In this document: positions 1 through 8,250 of the stretch, piece by piece
How the letters are laid out: each line of letters opens with the position of its first letter
Position numbering within the stretch: position 1 is the stretch's first letter
Source of the DNA: Clostridia bacterium
GTDB taxonomy: Bacteria; Bacillota; Clostridia; Lachnospirales; Lachnospiraceae
Assembly: GCA_910574255.1 (NCBI GenBank)
Contig: CAJTAK010000013.1
Location: forward strand, 1 to 64,000
Length of the DNA: 64,000 bases
Reading direction: 5' to 3'
Program-made: the position numbers and the translations under genes
The notes under the pieces: generated by a model
What the model saw: only the letters and a program-made list of their open reading frames with translations
Told to the model about the DNA's origin: nothing
Databases searched by the model: none

Positions 1-23
1 ACAAATTTTAATAATCCTATCAC

Positions 24-57
24 AAAAAGCTGCTGCACCGAAATGCAACAGCTTTTA
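24..57 (-). terminator. Intrinsic terminator-like hairpin
   Basis: On the minus strand the arms AAAGCTGTTGCA and TGCAGCAGCTTT can pair (one G-T wobble) around a six-base loop and are followed by a short T run. It lies beyond the last gene of the minus-strand group that ends near 117, so it probably ends that transcript. Prediction by eye only. Confidence 0.6.
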
Positions 58-116
58 CTATTTTCATAAACTAACGCCATTTTTTAATGTCTGATACCAA
101 AGTCAGGTATTATACA

Positions 117-519
117 TCATTGCGGAGAAATTACAATCCAGTCATCTACATTCGCTGTTCGTTCGGAACATAAGGTTTCCATAGCATTTATGCAAGCATG
201 AATCTCCATGGCAGGAATCTCATCTATTGCAACCTCTTTATGCTCCATATGGTCAATGTCTAAAATATTTTTCCTGTGCATAGGTATCAAAAGGTTCTAT
301 ATCTGAGGAAGATATTGCATATAATGGTTGATTCCAATCAGCATCACATACCCACTGGGGGATTTCATTGCCGATCTCTTCCCTATCTTCTGCTTTTGGA
401 AGTTCCCCAAGCATAAGCAAATTAGAACTGCTGCCGGAACAGCCCTCAATGACCAAAATACAAATTAATATTAGTTCAAAACGCAATATCCTTATAAGCG
501 ATCTCATCAATTTCCTCAT
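117..519 (-). pseudogene. Small lipoprotein gene with a frameshift
   Basis: The N-terminus has basic residues, a hydrophobic stretch and the lipobox VIEGC, so it should be exported and lipid-anchored at the Cys. Translation from the ATG at 519 stops early at about 253. If one base is removed from the five-T run at 268-272, the reading frame continues to a stop at 117-119, giving about 130 residues with a plausible acidic C-terminal part. I therefore call one frameshifted gene rather than an 88-residue protein. The start overlaps the end of the upstream gene by about 44 bases; an ATG at 504 is an alternative. Function unknown. A sequencing or assembly indel could equally explain the break. Confidence 0.5.
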
Positions 520-978
520 TTAAAAATCCCACACCGATTCCATTATCGTCCCAGTCTTCACCGCCCCATGTCCTTGAGAAAAGCAAATAAACATACCGCC
601 CTCCCTTAACTTTTTCCATGGTAAAATCCCATGGGATAACCATAGTCTCCGGCGTTACTGCCTGCAAAAGTGCATCCCTTGTCTCAATCTCCGGCCACCA
701 TGTTTCAAATTCCGCTTCATCATCAGGCCCCCAGGCAAAGCGTTCTTCCTCGTTATAGTATTTAATCAATGCTTCAATGAGTTTTGATTGCAGTTTGGGC
801 CATTTTTCCATAAGCACTGAAACGCTTCTTTCTGCCTTTCCGTAATTCCGCTTTCTTCGCTGCTTTTTGTTATGAGAAGCTCTATGGTATAGGAGGTTTC
901 TCCAAAGTCAAGTGTCTGCTTCCCCAACCAGCCATAATCACCATCTTCACTTAATTCGCCAAATATCAAATCTGTCAA
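476..978 (-). pseudogene. DUF2004/DUF6985-like protein, frameshifted
   Basis: Two overlapping reading frames together make one recognisable protein. The first starts at a TTG at 978, preceded by AAGGAGA, and encodes the N-terminal part (FGELSEDGDYGWLGKQ). The second picks up near 817 and carries the conserved C-terminal part (WWPEIETRDALLQAV, FSRTWGGEDWDDNGIG, EEIDEIAYKDIAF). The junction near 815-820 needs one added base to restore the frame. Proteins of this kind in Firmicutes are usually about 160 residues and uncharacterised. It follows the 76-residue gene by 15 bases and overlaps the lipoprotein gene. Frameshift by mutation or by sequencing error cannot be told apart here. Confidence 0.6.
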
Positions 979-993
979 TGCTCTTTTCTCCTT

Positions 994-1224
994 TTACATC
1001 ACATAACTGCAGCCAGGTCTGTCCGGCATATCATCATCCTTTACATATCTGGCGTTGAACTCCATATTGATCTGTCGCAGTTCTTTTTTGCCGTCAATGT
1101 AATCCTGATACATATCCGCCAAGCCAGCCATACAGCCATCACAATTTGCATCCATGCTGCCCAAGGATTCCGCAACGATCCTTTCACGCTCTTCCTTTGT
1201 TGTCTCTGAAATCAAATATCCCAT
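994..1224 (-). CDS. Conserved small hypothetical protein, 76 aa
   Basis: A short soluble acidic protein beginning MGYLISETTKEERERIV. It has a CDGCMAGL motif near residue 29 and a C-terminal Cys. It resembles a small protein common in Clostridia that I know only as hypothetical, so no function is claimed. The two cysteines of CDGC could bind metal or form a disulfide. It sits 15 bases upstream of the DUF2004/DUF6985-like gene, suggesting co-transcription. The ribosome-binding site (AGCAGG) is weak, but the start is the only sensible one in this frame. Confidence 0.65.
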   Translation of the reverse strand: MGYLISETTKEERERIVAESLGSMDANCDGCMAGLADMYQDYIDGKKELRQINMEFNARYVKDDDMPDRPGCSYVM

Positions 1225-1306
1225 TTTTCAACCTGCTTTCTGCTTAAATTCATTTATCCTTTACAAAATGCTTCCCATTACTGCTCTAATCTGCCATGTA
1301 CTCACT

Positions 1307-1678
1307 TTAAAATCTCTTCCCGCATTTCGGGCAGAATTCAAAGTCCTCCTGTGTCTCAAATCCGCAGTTATCACAGCTCTTAATCCTGCTTTTGTATCCC
1401 GCCTGTACCTGTGTGAGATTCTGCGGCAGTATCTCTACAGCTTCTCCCCTTGCAATCCGTCTTCCAAGCTCCGGATCAAGAGAATAAATGGTATTACAGC
1501 ATGTCGTCTTCACATAATACTGCCTGTTCCATTTCAAGCATGGAATAAAGAACAGGGACAGGCACATATAAGTCATAAACACCTGATATCTGCCGTAAGA
1601 GCCGCAATGGTCACAGATAACCAGCTGATCATACTCAAACGCTTTTCTTCCCTGGGTAATTCCTATCATAAAAAACAT
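1307..1678 (-). CDS. Zinc-ribbon protein, 123 aa
   Basis: Two cysteine clusters are visible. An N-terminal CDHCG (about residue 22) pairs with a later CC near residue 60. A C-terminal CDNCG ... CPKCGKRF is a textbook zinc ribbon. Between them is a hydrophobic stretch (YMCLSLFFIPCL) that may be one membrane segment. GGAGA lies nine bases before the ATG at 1678, supporting this start over the ATG three codons later. It leads a minus-strand group of small genes. Function unknown; zinc ribbons of this type occur in many membrane-associated proteins of unknown role. Confidence 0.7.
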   Translation of the reverse strand: MFFMIGITQGRKAFEYDQLVICDHCGSYGRYQVFMTYMCLSLFFIPCLKWNRQYYVKTTCCNTIYSLDPELGRRIARGEAVEILPQNLTQVQAGYKSRIKSCDNCGFETQEDFEFCPKCGKRF

Positions 1679-1828
1679 CTTCGTTATTCTCCAAACTCAT
1701 TTTCAATTCCAACAGCACATTTCATTACTTCAACAACTTCCACCACCATAACAAGATTATTTTACCACAATCTCACCCACAATTTTATTAAATTTCATTA
1801 AAACTTTTCTCCCTTTTCGGATTTGATT

Positions 1829-1860
1829 TGTGTCGTTTATGCAAAATCTGTGTCGTTTAT
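1829..1860 (+). repeat. Direct repeat TGTGTCGTTTAT x2, 20-bp period
   Basis: The 12-mer TGTGTCGTTTAT occurs at 1829-1840 and again at 1849-1860, two helical turns apart, about 80-110 bp before the lipoprotein gene at 1937. Such spacing is typical of a tandem protein-binding site; the factor is unknown. The TGTCGT core also resembles the -10 element of some ECF sigma promoters, but no matching -35 element is evident. Confidence 0.4.
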
Positions 1861-1936
1861 ACGTTGAGTATTTTATTGTCTTTCTCACTGTGATATAAAT
1901 AAGGTGTCAAGAATGTTTTGAAAGGGTAATCTTATA

Positions 1937-2965
1937 ATGAAAAATAAATCTTTATTATTTTGTATGACTTTGAGCTTATTTCTTGCTCTTAGCGGATGCA
2001 GGAAAAATGAAATTCCACAAGAAGACGTCACATATGATCAGAGCTTACCTAACGATAATCCCATAGATGAATCTTCTGATAACAGTAAAAACAACTATGA
2101 AACCAACAATAAAATACCGGATAATTCATCGCAATCCATAGACGATCATAATCCGGACAGCTCGGATGAACCATCCAATATTCCGGATCATTCCAGCGAG
2201 AGTGCATACTTCCTTTCCACGAATCATGATTTTTATGAAAAAGCTGCATTTAATCCAGTTGACCGGAACTATGTAATGGATTATGAAGCTGCTCCTCCGG
2301 AATTTTGGAAATCTGCTTTAGCGAAATGTGAAGCATGGAACCAACAGATTGACTTCACCGGTTCTGAACTTAAGGGATTACTAAGTAAAACCGACTATGA
2401 TCAATTACAGAATGCAATCAGTCTTTGGCAGGAGTATTATCAGGAAGAAGTTTATCAAAGCCGTGAATTATATGGACCTAATGCAATGATTGGGGGTAGC
2501 ATGTATACAGCCATATCCGGAGATCTTCTGATAGAAAAATGCAAGCTGATATCCTTTATATTATTGTCTCAAGAATATGAATTATCAGGCAATGTATCCT
2601 TTGCGGAAGATACTGCGGCAGCAAGCAATGACAATGACTATTCTTTTTCGCCCCAATCCTTTTGCATTGAATACAGCTCTGACTTTGAAGAAACGTTAAT
2701 TCCTTATTCTATAAACGAAAAGAACAGCGATGAATTAGAAGCACTTATTCATGAAACAGCCACTACCATTGAAGAAACATTTGGGCATGACTATGCGGAA
2801 CATGCAAACAAATACGTTTCTTTCATCCATGCACTCTATACAATCGAGAACCATATATCCGAAGACAGTAATCAATGTCTTCTGTTAAAAGAAAACAGAC
2901 TTAGACTGTATGCCATAGAACTTTTGAATATTGTATATATGATGGATGTGATGGATAGTCAATAG
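1937..2965 (+). CDS. Secreted lipoprotein, 342 aa, unknown function
   Basis: The N-terminus MKNKSLLFCMTLSLFLALSGC is a type II signal peptide with lipobox LSGC (Cys21), so the protein should be anchored outside the membrane. Residues about 25-95 are a low-complexity linker rich in Asp, Asn, Ser and Pro, as often found between a lipid anchor and a folded domain. The remaining 240 residues are acidic and probably helical, with no family that I recognise. GAAAGGG precedes the ATG at about 11 bases. It is a plus-strand single gene between minus-strand groups and ends convergently with the DUF3786 gene. Direct repeats at 1829-1860 may regulate it. Confidence 0.75.
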   Translation: MKNKSLLFCMTLSLFLALSGCRKNEIPQEDVTYDQSLPNDNPIDESSDNSKNNYETNNKIPDNSSQSIDDHNPDSSDEPSNIPDHSSESAYFLSTNHDFYEKAAFNPVDRNYVMDYEAAPPEFWKSALAKCEAWNQQIDFTGSELKGLLSKTDYDQLQNAISLWQEYYQEEVYQSRELYGPNAMIGGSMYTAISGDLLIEKCKLISFILLSQEYELSGNVSFAEDTAAASNDNDYSFSPQSFCIEYSSDFEETLIPYSINEKNSDELEALIHETATTIEETFGHDYAEHANKYVSFIHALYTIENHISEDSNQCLLLKENRLRLYAIELLNIVYMMDVMDSQ

Positions 2966-2975
2966 GTGCATAAGG

Positions 2976-3012
2976 AACCCATAATCCATTGAAAATCTGT
3001 GTATTATGGGTT
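2976..3012. terminator. Hairpin between convergent genes
   Basis: AACCCATAAT at 2976-2985 is perfectly complementary to ATTATGGGTT at 3003-3012. It sits between the convergent stops at 2965 and 3004 and overlaps the last codons of the minus-strand gene. There is no long T run on either side, so termination is likely but not certain. Confidence 0.45.
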
Positions 3013-4029
3013 ACACATCTCTTTGATCCGCCCTGCCATATGGGATATGAGATACCATATGGTTTCATAATGCATATATTGCAGCGTATTCTTATCACAC
3101 AAAAATTGGATCTGTGCCGGGAAGTCCTCGTCCGAGTTCCAAAAGGAAAAAATCACGTCCAGAGACTGAAACACCGGAATCCGAAAGCTCACGTCACCTT
3201 TTCCGTATGGCTTCCCGTTCAGCCTCTCCAACGCCTGTACAAGCAGCTCCGCTTTCCCGTCAAAGAAAGCTTCATCCTTTTTAAAAGAACCCTCTCCGGC
3301 ATAGGATGCGGCATTCTGCACACTGGAAAGCCGCTGTATTAATGCAAACTCATTTGAGGGGGCCGCACCCTTCTTTGAATAGCAGAGAATATCATAAATG
3401 GTCATAACCTCATTAAAATCGGCTTCCTTTACATCAGCAAAATCATTTTCTGACCATTCCACGCAGCCCGTCTGACAATGGACCCGATAGCTCCTGTTTA
3501 AAAATTTCAAATATAAATAGCCGTTTTCCAAAGGAATCCGAAGCTTCCCGGCAATTTCCTCATGATTATATTGGTAAAACTGCTTTTGGGTTTTTCGTTT
3601 GGCAATTTCATAATTTGACAGCTTCTTACACACGCAGAAATGGCAGCTTGTGTCTCTTTTGGAAGATTTATTCGGACATTCATAAATCCTGCCCTCTTTA
3701 TCCTCCGTCACCTTGATCTCCAGCTTTTCCATGGGATGCATGGGGCGTTCGGCAATGTAAGTAAGATAAATGCTACTGATTATAATATATTTCCATGCCA
3801 AAGGTTTATCCGGCAGATGCCGGGAAAGGTAGTCCTTTAGAACTTGGGAAAGCTCTTTGGCAAGCTGTTCATCAACAAAGCTCTCATCCCCGTCCGTACT
3901 TTCCTGTTTCATTTCCTTAAGCGTACTGTTATTAAAATCACTGATGGGCAGCTCTCCCCTTTGAAGCCGCTCCCATTCCTCCTGAGATATTGCAAGATTC
4001 AGCTTGTGTCGTAATTCTTTCTTTGTCAT
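3004..4029 (-). CDS. DUF3786-type protein, 341 aa
   Basis: The central and C-terminal part (HEEIAGKLRIPLENGYLYL, ILCYSKKGAAPSNEFAL, then a long helical end with FPVFQSLDVIF-like hydrophobic segments) matches my recollection of DUF3786, a family of unknown function in anaerobes. Near residue 130 there is a cluster CHFCVCKK and an upstream CPN that could bind a metal. The ATG at 4029 is chosen because GGAGAGGG lies eight bases before it; an upstream in-frame ATG at 4098 would overlap the preceding gene and lacks such a site. Follows the 119-aa gene in the same orientation. Family assignment moderate, function unknown. Confidence 0.65.
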   Translation of the reverse strand: MTKKELRHKLNLAISQEEWERLQRGELPISDFNNSTLKEMKQESTDGDESFVDEQLAKELSQVLKDYLSRHLPDKPLAWKYIIISSIYLTYIAERPMHPMEKLEIKVTEDKEGRIYECPNKSSKRDTSCHFCVCKKLSNYEIAKRKTQKQFYQYNHEEIAGKLRIPLENGYLYLKFLNRSYRVHCQTGCVEWSENDFADVKEADFNEVMTIYDILCYSKKGAAPSNEFALIQRLSSVQNAASYAGEGSFKKDEAFFDGKAELLVQALERLNGKPYGKGDVSFRIPVFQSLDVIFSFWNSDEDFPAQIQFLCDKNTLQYMHYETIWYLISHMAGRIKEMCNP

Positions 4030-4094
4030 AACGCACCCTCTCCATTTTATATAAAAAGCTCCCTTTTCCCATAGAGGAAAACAAAATGCTTCTT

Positions 4095-4454
4095 TCAAAA
4101 AAGCGCCCCTCTATCCTCTTCTCCCCATTCCAGAACCGTATCATCAATATGCACATGCCATTGGGCGCCGGGAAGCATGTCAGTGATTTCACTCAGGCAT
4201 TCCAGCCACCAATTTATAATATCAAAAAACAACTCCTGATCAACATCCGGCGGTAACTTTGTAGCACCGCTGAAAATAACGTCCTTTTCACTTTCATGTC
4301 TGTCTTTTTCCAAATCATAAATGCAGAATCCCTCATACATTTCTCCATAGGGATATTGTGCATCATAACGCCTGGCGATTTCATCGCAGGCTTTCTGTTC
4401 CTGTAAGGTAATCGGCTGCGTCCGGCTTGCCGTATAATAAAGTGACACTGACAT
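4095..4454 (-). CDS. Hypothetical protein, 119 aa
   Basis: Acidic, soluble, with many aromatic residues (WWLECL, QWHVHIDDTVLEW). No signal peptide or membrane segment. AGGAGG lies seven bases before the ATG (MSVSLYYTASR), so the start is firm. It is 24 bases downstream of the membrane-protein gene and upstream of the DUF3786 gene, so the three are probably one transcript. I do not recognise the family. The small size and acidic composition would suit an immunity-like or ligand-binding protein, but nothing here demonstrates that. Confidence 0.6.
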   Translation of the reverse strand: MSVSLYYTASRTQPITLQEQKACDEIARRYDAQYPYGEMYEGFCIYDLEKDRHESEKDVIFSGATKLPPDVDQELFFDIINWWLECLSEITDMLPGAQWHVHIDDTVLEWGEEDRGALF

Positions 4455-4478
4455 GGCTTAACCTCCTATCTCCTGATT

Positions 4479-5309
4479 CTACCACATAATCGTAAAATAC
4501 ATGTAGTTAAAAAATACGGCCCACACCATGCAAATGATGCTTATGATCAGACATTTCTTACTCTTGGCTCCCTTTGACTTTCCTACAATCGACAAAATCA
4601 GTCCAATCAGACACAGAACCGCACCAAATGGAGGAAATACCATTGCACCAACTGCGCCTGCAATAGAAAGACCTGCTCCTATCACTCCATAGCCCTCATT
4701 GACCTCGGCCGCTATCACCGCATCAATACCGGGATTCTCACTGGCAACCTGCTGCGCCAGAGCTGTGATAAACCGGGAAAACGCTTCACACTCCTGCTGC
4801 TGCAGAATATTAACCGGGAACCAGCGGCTTTTCCTTAGATTCTCCGCATCCACATATAGCTGGGCAATGGCATGTCCCTGCTTGTCGCCCAGCCATGCCT
4901 CCACCCGGCTGATGACGCCGTTTTTCTCCTTCGTTTTGACAGTCACCTTGCCCAGATTCCGGGAGGTCAGCGTGATGGGATTGCCGGCCTGAACCTGGCG
5001 GCTTCTCTTATCAATATGCAGAGGAAAGATCCACAATGTTCCCCCTTGAAACGCCGCCCCATAGCGGAAATAGGTAGTCTTAACCGTGCGGCCATAGGAT
5101 TCATGCTCTTCCCAGTGGGCATAGGCCAGCTGATAATCGTTCACTCCCACCAGCATCTGCCCTGCCGCCTGTCTCACACGCTCTTTGTCCTCTCCCGTTT
5201 CTGCGGCTTTCCGGTTCCTGCTCTTTTTCACAAAGACAAAATAAATGATTATTCCCAAAACTACGATACTCCAAAGGATGGAATATAGATAGCTCATAAT
5301 AGCTGCCAT
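4479..5309 (-). CDS. Membrane protein of unknown function, 276 aa
   Basis: One N-terminal membrane segment (residues about 5-26) is followed by a basic stop-transfer KKSRNRK, a soluble domain of about 170 residues with beta-type repeats, then two or three further membrane segments (GLSIAGAVGAMVF, AVLCLIGLILSIVG, LIISIICMVWAVF). AGGAGAGAG before the ATG supports the start. First gene of a three-gene minus-strand group with the 119-aa and DUF3786 genes. The soluble part has no motif that I recognise. Confidence 0.6.
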   Translation of the reverse strand: MAAIMSYLYSILWSIVVLGIIIYFVFVKKSRNRKAAETGEDKERVRQAAGQMLVGVNDYQLAYAHWEEHESYGRTVKTTYFRYGAAFQGGTLWIFPLHIDKRSRQVQAGNPITLTSRNLGKVTVKTKEKNGVISRVEAWLGDKQGHAIAQLYVDAENLRKSRWFPVNILQQQECEAFSRFITALAQQVASENPGIDAVIAAEVNEGYGVIGAGLSIAGAVGAMVFPPFGAVLCLIGLILSIVGKSKGAKSKKCLIISIICMVWAVFFNYMYFTIMW

Positions 5310-5508
5310 GATAATCTCTCTCCTTTTTGCTGCCTGCTTTCTGCTCTATGAAAGGGGCTTCTTTTTTCCGAAAATATTATAGCATAATTTTATGAAAAAT
5401 GGGAGGGGATTTCCACAAGCAATCCGGTTAAAGGCGCAGGCAAAAAGAAGCCGGATTCCGCTCATAGTTTTCATTTGGTTATAAAAATGATAAAATTTTT
5501 TGAGAATT

Positions 5509-5534
5509 TGAAAACTTTATTCCAGTGTCGTGAC
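5509..5534 (+). promoter_or_regulatory. Possible ECF-type autoregulated promoter
   Basis: TGAAAACTTT at 5509-5518 followed by TGTCGTGAC at 5526-5534 resembles the bipartite pattern of Firmicutes ECF promoters (a GAAAC-like -35 and a CGT-containing -10). It lies about 65 bp before the sigma-factor start, the expected place for autoregulation. Assigned by similarity of pattern only. Confidence 0.4.
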
Positions 5535-5597
5535 AATATATCTATACAAGGGCAAATCTTTATAAGTCGACTTAAAAGAAGAAGGAGGATAGCTGCT

Positions 5598-6137
5598 ATG
5601 AATAATGATGAATTCGAGCAGTTTGTCCTGAGGTTTGGAAAGGATATTCTGCGATTTTGCCGAATGACTGCCAAAGACGCAGAAAGCGGAGACGATCTGT
5701 ATCAGGACACTATGCTCAAACTGCTGGAGAAAAAGAAAAGACTGGACTCCGGGCAGAATGCAAAGAGTTATGCTTTATCCACTTCAATTTATCTTTGGAA
5801 AAATAAGAAGAAAAAATACGCAAACAGGATGAGACTGGTTCCAATTGACAGTATGGATGAGATGTCCGATGAGGGATATGAGGCTTCCAATCATGACAAT
5901 GAAGCTTCACCGGAACATATTATATTGCAGCAAAATGAGATAGAAATGATTCAGGAATTAGTTGCATCTCTGCCTGAAAAATACAGGCTGCCAATCTATT
6001 TGTATTATTCAGCGGATATGCAGATAAATGAGATTTCTGAGATTCTCGGACTGCCGGAAGGAACCGTCAAGAGCCGGATGCGGACAGCAAAGAAGCAGTT
6101 AAAGGAAAAATTGGAGGCAATAGGATATGACAGATAA
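5598..6137 (+). CDS. ECF RNA polymerase sigma factor, 179 aa
   Basis: Sigma-70 family group IV. Region 2 is visible near the N-terminus (FGKDILRFCRMTAKDAESGDD then LYQDTMLKLLE). Region 4 is at the C-terminus (ELVASLPEKYRLPIYLYY, INEISEILGLPEGTVKSRM), the helix-turn-helix that reads the -35 element. The start at 5598 follows AAGGAGGAT at seven bases; longer in-frame starts upstream lack a ribosome-binding site. It overlaps the following DUF4179 membrane gene by 11 bases, the usual sigma/anti-sigma arrangement. Probably autoregulated from the promoter-like site at 5509. Trigger unknown. Confidence 0.9.
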   Translation: MNNDEFEQFVLRFGKDILRFCRMTAKDAESGDDLYQDTMLKLLEKKKRLDSGQNAKSYALSTSIYLWKNKKKKYANRMRLVPIDSMDEMSDEGYEASNHDNEASPEHIILQQNEIEMIQELVASLPEKYRLPIYLYYSADMQINEISEILGLPEGTVKSRMRTAKKQLKEKLEAIGYDR

Positions 6138-7308
6138 AAAGTTAGATCAAATCTTAAAGCAGGCCCTTGCTCCTGAAATTGATGAAAGAGAAATACGGGT
6201 ACTTAAAAGGAGGCAAGGCAAAATGAAAAAATTTAGTAAAATAGGAAGACCAGCGGCAGCAGCTATTGCAGCAGCCGTTATTGGAATTGGCGGATTGGGT
6301 TATGTTAATCCGGTGCTTGCAGCAAAGATTCCATTGATTGGAAAAATATTTGAGAAAGTTGAGGATAATGTCACATATTTCGGTGATTATGCGGATAAGG
6401 GAACTGTCTTAACAAATGAGGATCAGGCAGGGAATTTGGATACATCGGACTATTCCGTATCTGATAAAGGAATCACACTGACTGCATCGGAGATCTACTG
6501 TGATGGATATTCCATATTCCTTACGGTTAACATTGAAGCGGAAGGCGCAGATTTTACTCATATTCCTGAGCATTATACAGGTGTGAATGCTGCAGATAAC
6601 CGAACAGCCGCAGGATTTTATATAGACGGAACATGGAGTGTTGCTGGAAATTCATCTGAACAGCTCCAAAACACCTTTGAGGGAGAGGTAATCGACAGCC
6701 ATACATTTGCCGGTATGCTGAAAGTGAATCTCGGAGAGAAAGCTTCGGGCAGCGGTGAGCTGAGTTTAAATGTAAACGGCCTTGGTTATGATGATGACAG
6801 GATGCTTGACAGTGAAGAAATATCCGCATCTCATTGGACGGACGGCAATTGGCATATAGTTCTTCCCTTTGAAGTAAATGAAACGGATGTAAAGACGATT
6901 GAAGTGGGCGAGAAAAACGGCAGCATTGAGCTTAACAACGTCGTGATATCTCCCTATCAGGTAATTGTCCACACCACAACGCCGGGTAAGCAGAGAGAAC
7001 TGACAGATGACAGAAGAGAAAAATTACTTTCCAAAGATCCTGATATGACAGATGCAGAAATGCTTGAGATCCTTGGATGGTCCTACGAACCCTGCCAGAC
7101 TATCATATTTAATCAGGATGGGGAGATGCTTTACTCTGATTCGGAAATGGCAGGCAGGGCCGGATTTGCCGTTCAGAGAAAAGAAATAGAGACTCTGCAT
7201 ATCTTCATCTTTGACAATCTTGATGACTGGCAGCAAATGGAGAGCGAGGGAATGAACAGCAGTGCTGCAGACAGGGCTGTCATTGCCAAGGAAATTCTTG
7301 TGGATTAA
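6127..7308 (+). CDS. DUF4179-type membrane anti-sigma partner, 393 aa
   Basis: A basic N-terminal cytoplasmic segment of about 36 residues could bind the sigma factor. It is followed by a single Ala/Gly-rich membrane span (residues about 40-60) and then AKIPLIGKIFE, a junction typical of DUF4179 proteins. The remaining 320 residues form an extracytoplasmic beta-rich domain. The start codon lies within the end of the sigma-factor gene, so translation is probably coupled. By analogy with characterised sigma/anti-sigma pairs, it likely restrains the sigma factor until an envelope signal arrives. The signal cannot be read from sequence. Confidence 0.8.
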   Translation: MTDKKLDQILKQALAPEIDEREIRVLKRRQGKMKKFSKIGRPAAAAIAAAVIGIGGLGYVNPVLAAKIPLIGKIFEKVEDNVTYFGDYADKGTVLTNEDQAGNLDTSDYSVSDKGITLTASEIYCDGYSIFLTVNIEAEGADFTHIPEHYTGVNAADNRTAAGFYIDGTWSVAGNSSEQLQNTFEGEVIDSHTFAGMLKVNLGEKASGSGELSLNVNGLGYDDDRMLDSEEISASHWTDGNWHIVLPFEVNETDVKTIEVGEKNGSIELNNVVISPYQVIVHTTTPGKQRELTDDRREKLLSKDPDMTDAEMLEILGWSYEPCQTIIFNQDGEMLYSDSEMAGRAGFAVQRKEIETLHIFIFDNLDDWQQMESEGMNSSAADRAVIAKEILVD

Positions 7309-7684
7309 GGGGAGAATAGTTAGAAATTATAAGTGCATTATATGATACTTACATGCATTAGGATTAAAGCGGGAAAGCGTCTGTTGGGATAAAGCCGATA
7401 GACGCTTACACTTTCATGTACTTATTGCATTTTAAAGCAAATGGTTTTCATTTCCAAATTTACTGGCGCCATTCCAATTTTCCGGATTGGCTACCGCCAA
7501 ATACAGATCCGCCCCCAACGTCTGCTCACTTTATGCACTAAAAAAAATTACAAATTCCCTGTCACTTTCTCCCATTCCATAATCAGATAAATCACATACA
7601 AGCGGCAGGTCATTACGCTGCCCACATCAGGATTGCACCGTCATTATATAACTGAATTTCAACCAAAATTCAGAAGCATTATTA
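7309..7684. other. Non-coding stretch after the anti-sigma gene
   Basis: No convincing gene on either strand. The only clear structure is the inverted repeat AAGCGTCT (7375-7382) / AGACGCTT (7400-7407), which could terminate the sigma operon although no T run follows. The rest is AT-rich and featureless to me; beyond it lies a decayed reading frame. Confidence 0.4.
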
Positions 7685-7969
7685 TCACGGATATGCTTCA
7701 TCGCCCCGCACAACTGCTGTGCATTTTGTCAGGTTTTTATCGCTCAATGCCTTCGCTTCAATGGATTGTTCTCCATTTCCTCACGTCCTGTATGTATTTG
7801 CAGTATTCAATTTTTCATTCAGCTACAGTTCCAGCTTATATGCACCGTATTTCCCCAGGACACGTTCGAGAATTTTTTTATCTTCCCCCACTGCCGCATC
7901 ATACATTTTTTTGAGCCTTTCCTGCTCTAAAGAAGTGAGTGTGTTATTGTATGGCTTGTAGCTGTCCAT
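7685..7969 (-). pseudogene. Decayed short gene with in-frame stops
   Basis: On the minus strand a good ribosome-binding site (AGGGGGA) precedes an ATG at 7969. The frame encodes MDSYKPYNNTLTSLEQERL and 29 further residues, then a TAG, then LNEKLNTANTYRT, a TGA, and then GNGEQSIEAKALSDKNLTK before a final stop at 7685-7687. The same frame continues to look coding across both internal stops, the pattern of a gene decayed by nonsense mutations. Family not recognised; charged and helical. If functional, only a 48-residue peptide would be made. Confidence 0.45.
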
Positions 7970-8205
7970 GATAAAAATTCCCCCTAACCCTCTCATTGAA
8001 TAAAAAATCCACGTTCCGGTTTATCATCTATCCATACCAAACTGCGAATTTCTATAATGAAAAAGACGCACTATAATAAAAAGTTCCTCCTTCATTGCAG
8101 CACATCTTTTTGCCTGCAATACAATATCATTTTTACTTTCTGCTATAATATAGTTAGAATCGTTTTTCTCAAGCCATTCTTTCATTACAACAGAAGATAA
8201 AGAAC

Positions 8206-8232
8206 AGCGGCCTTGATTCCTCAAGAGCCGCT
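8206..8232 (-). terminator. Terminator of the ABC transporter operon
   Basis: On the minus strand, just after the ATPase gene stop at 8251, AGCGGC and CTTGA pair with TCAAG and GCCGCT around a GGAA loop, followed by the T-rich GTTCTTTATC. This suits Rho-independent termination of the minus-strand transporter operon. Confidence 0.55.
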
Positions 8233-8250
8233 ACATAAGGATAAGTGCAT

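Noticed and set aside
1154-1801. 215-codon plus-strand frame
   Set aside because: It lies over two supported minus-strand genes, including the zinc ribbon, and has no start signal.
7633-7961. Overlapping plus-strand frames of 80-93 codons
   Set aside because: Opposite the decayed minus-strand frame; rich in Ser, Phe and His with no ribosome-binding site.
8024-8224. 66-codon minus-strand frame after the ABC operon
   Set aside because: Its first codons lie in the terminator hairpin and the later ATG at 8185 has no ribosome-binding site. It may be gene debris, but it is not supportable as a gene.
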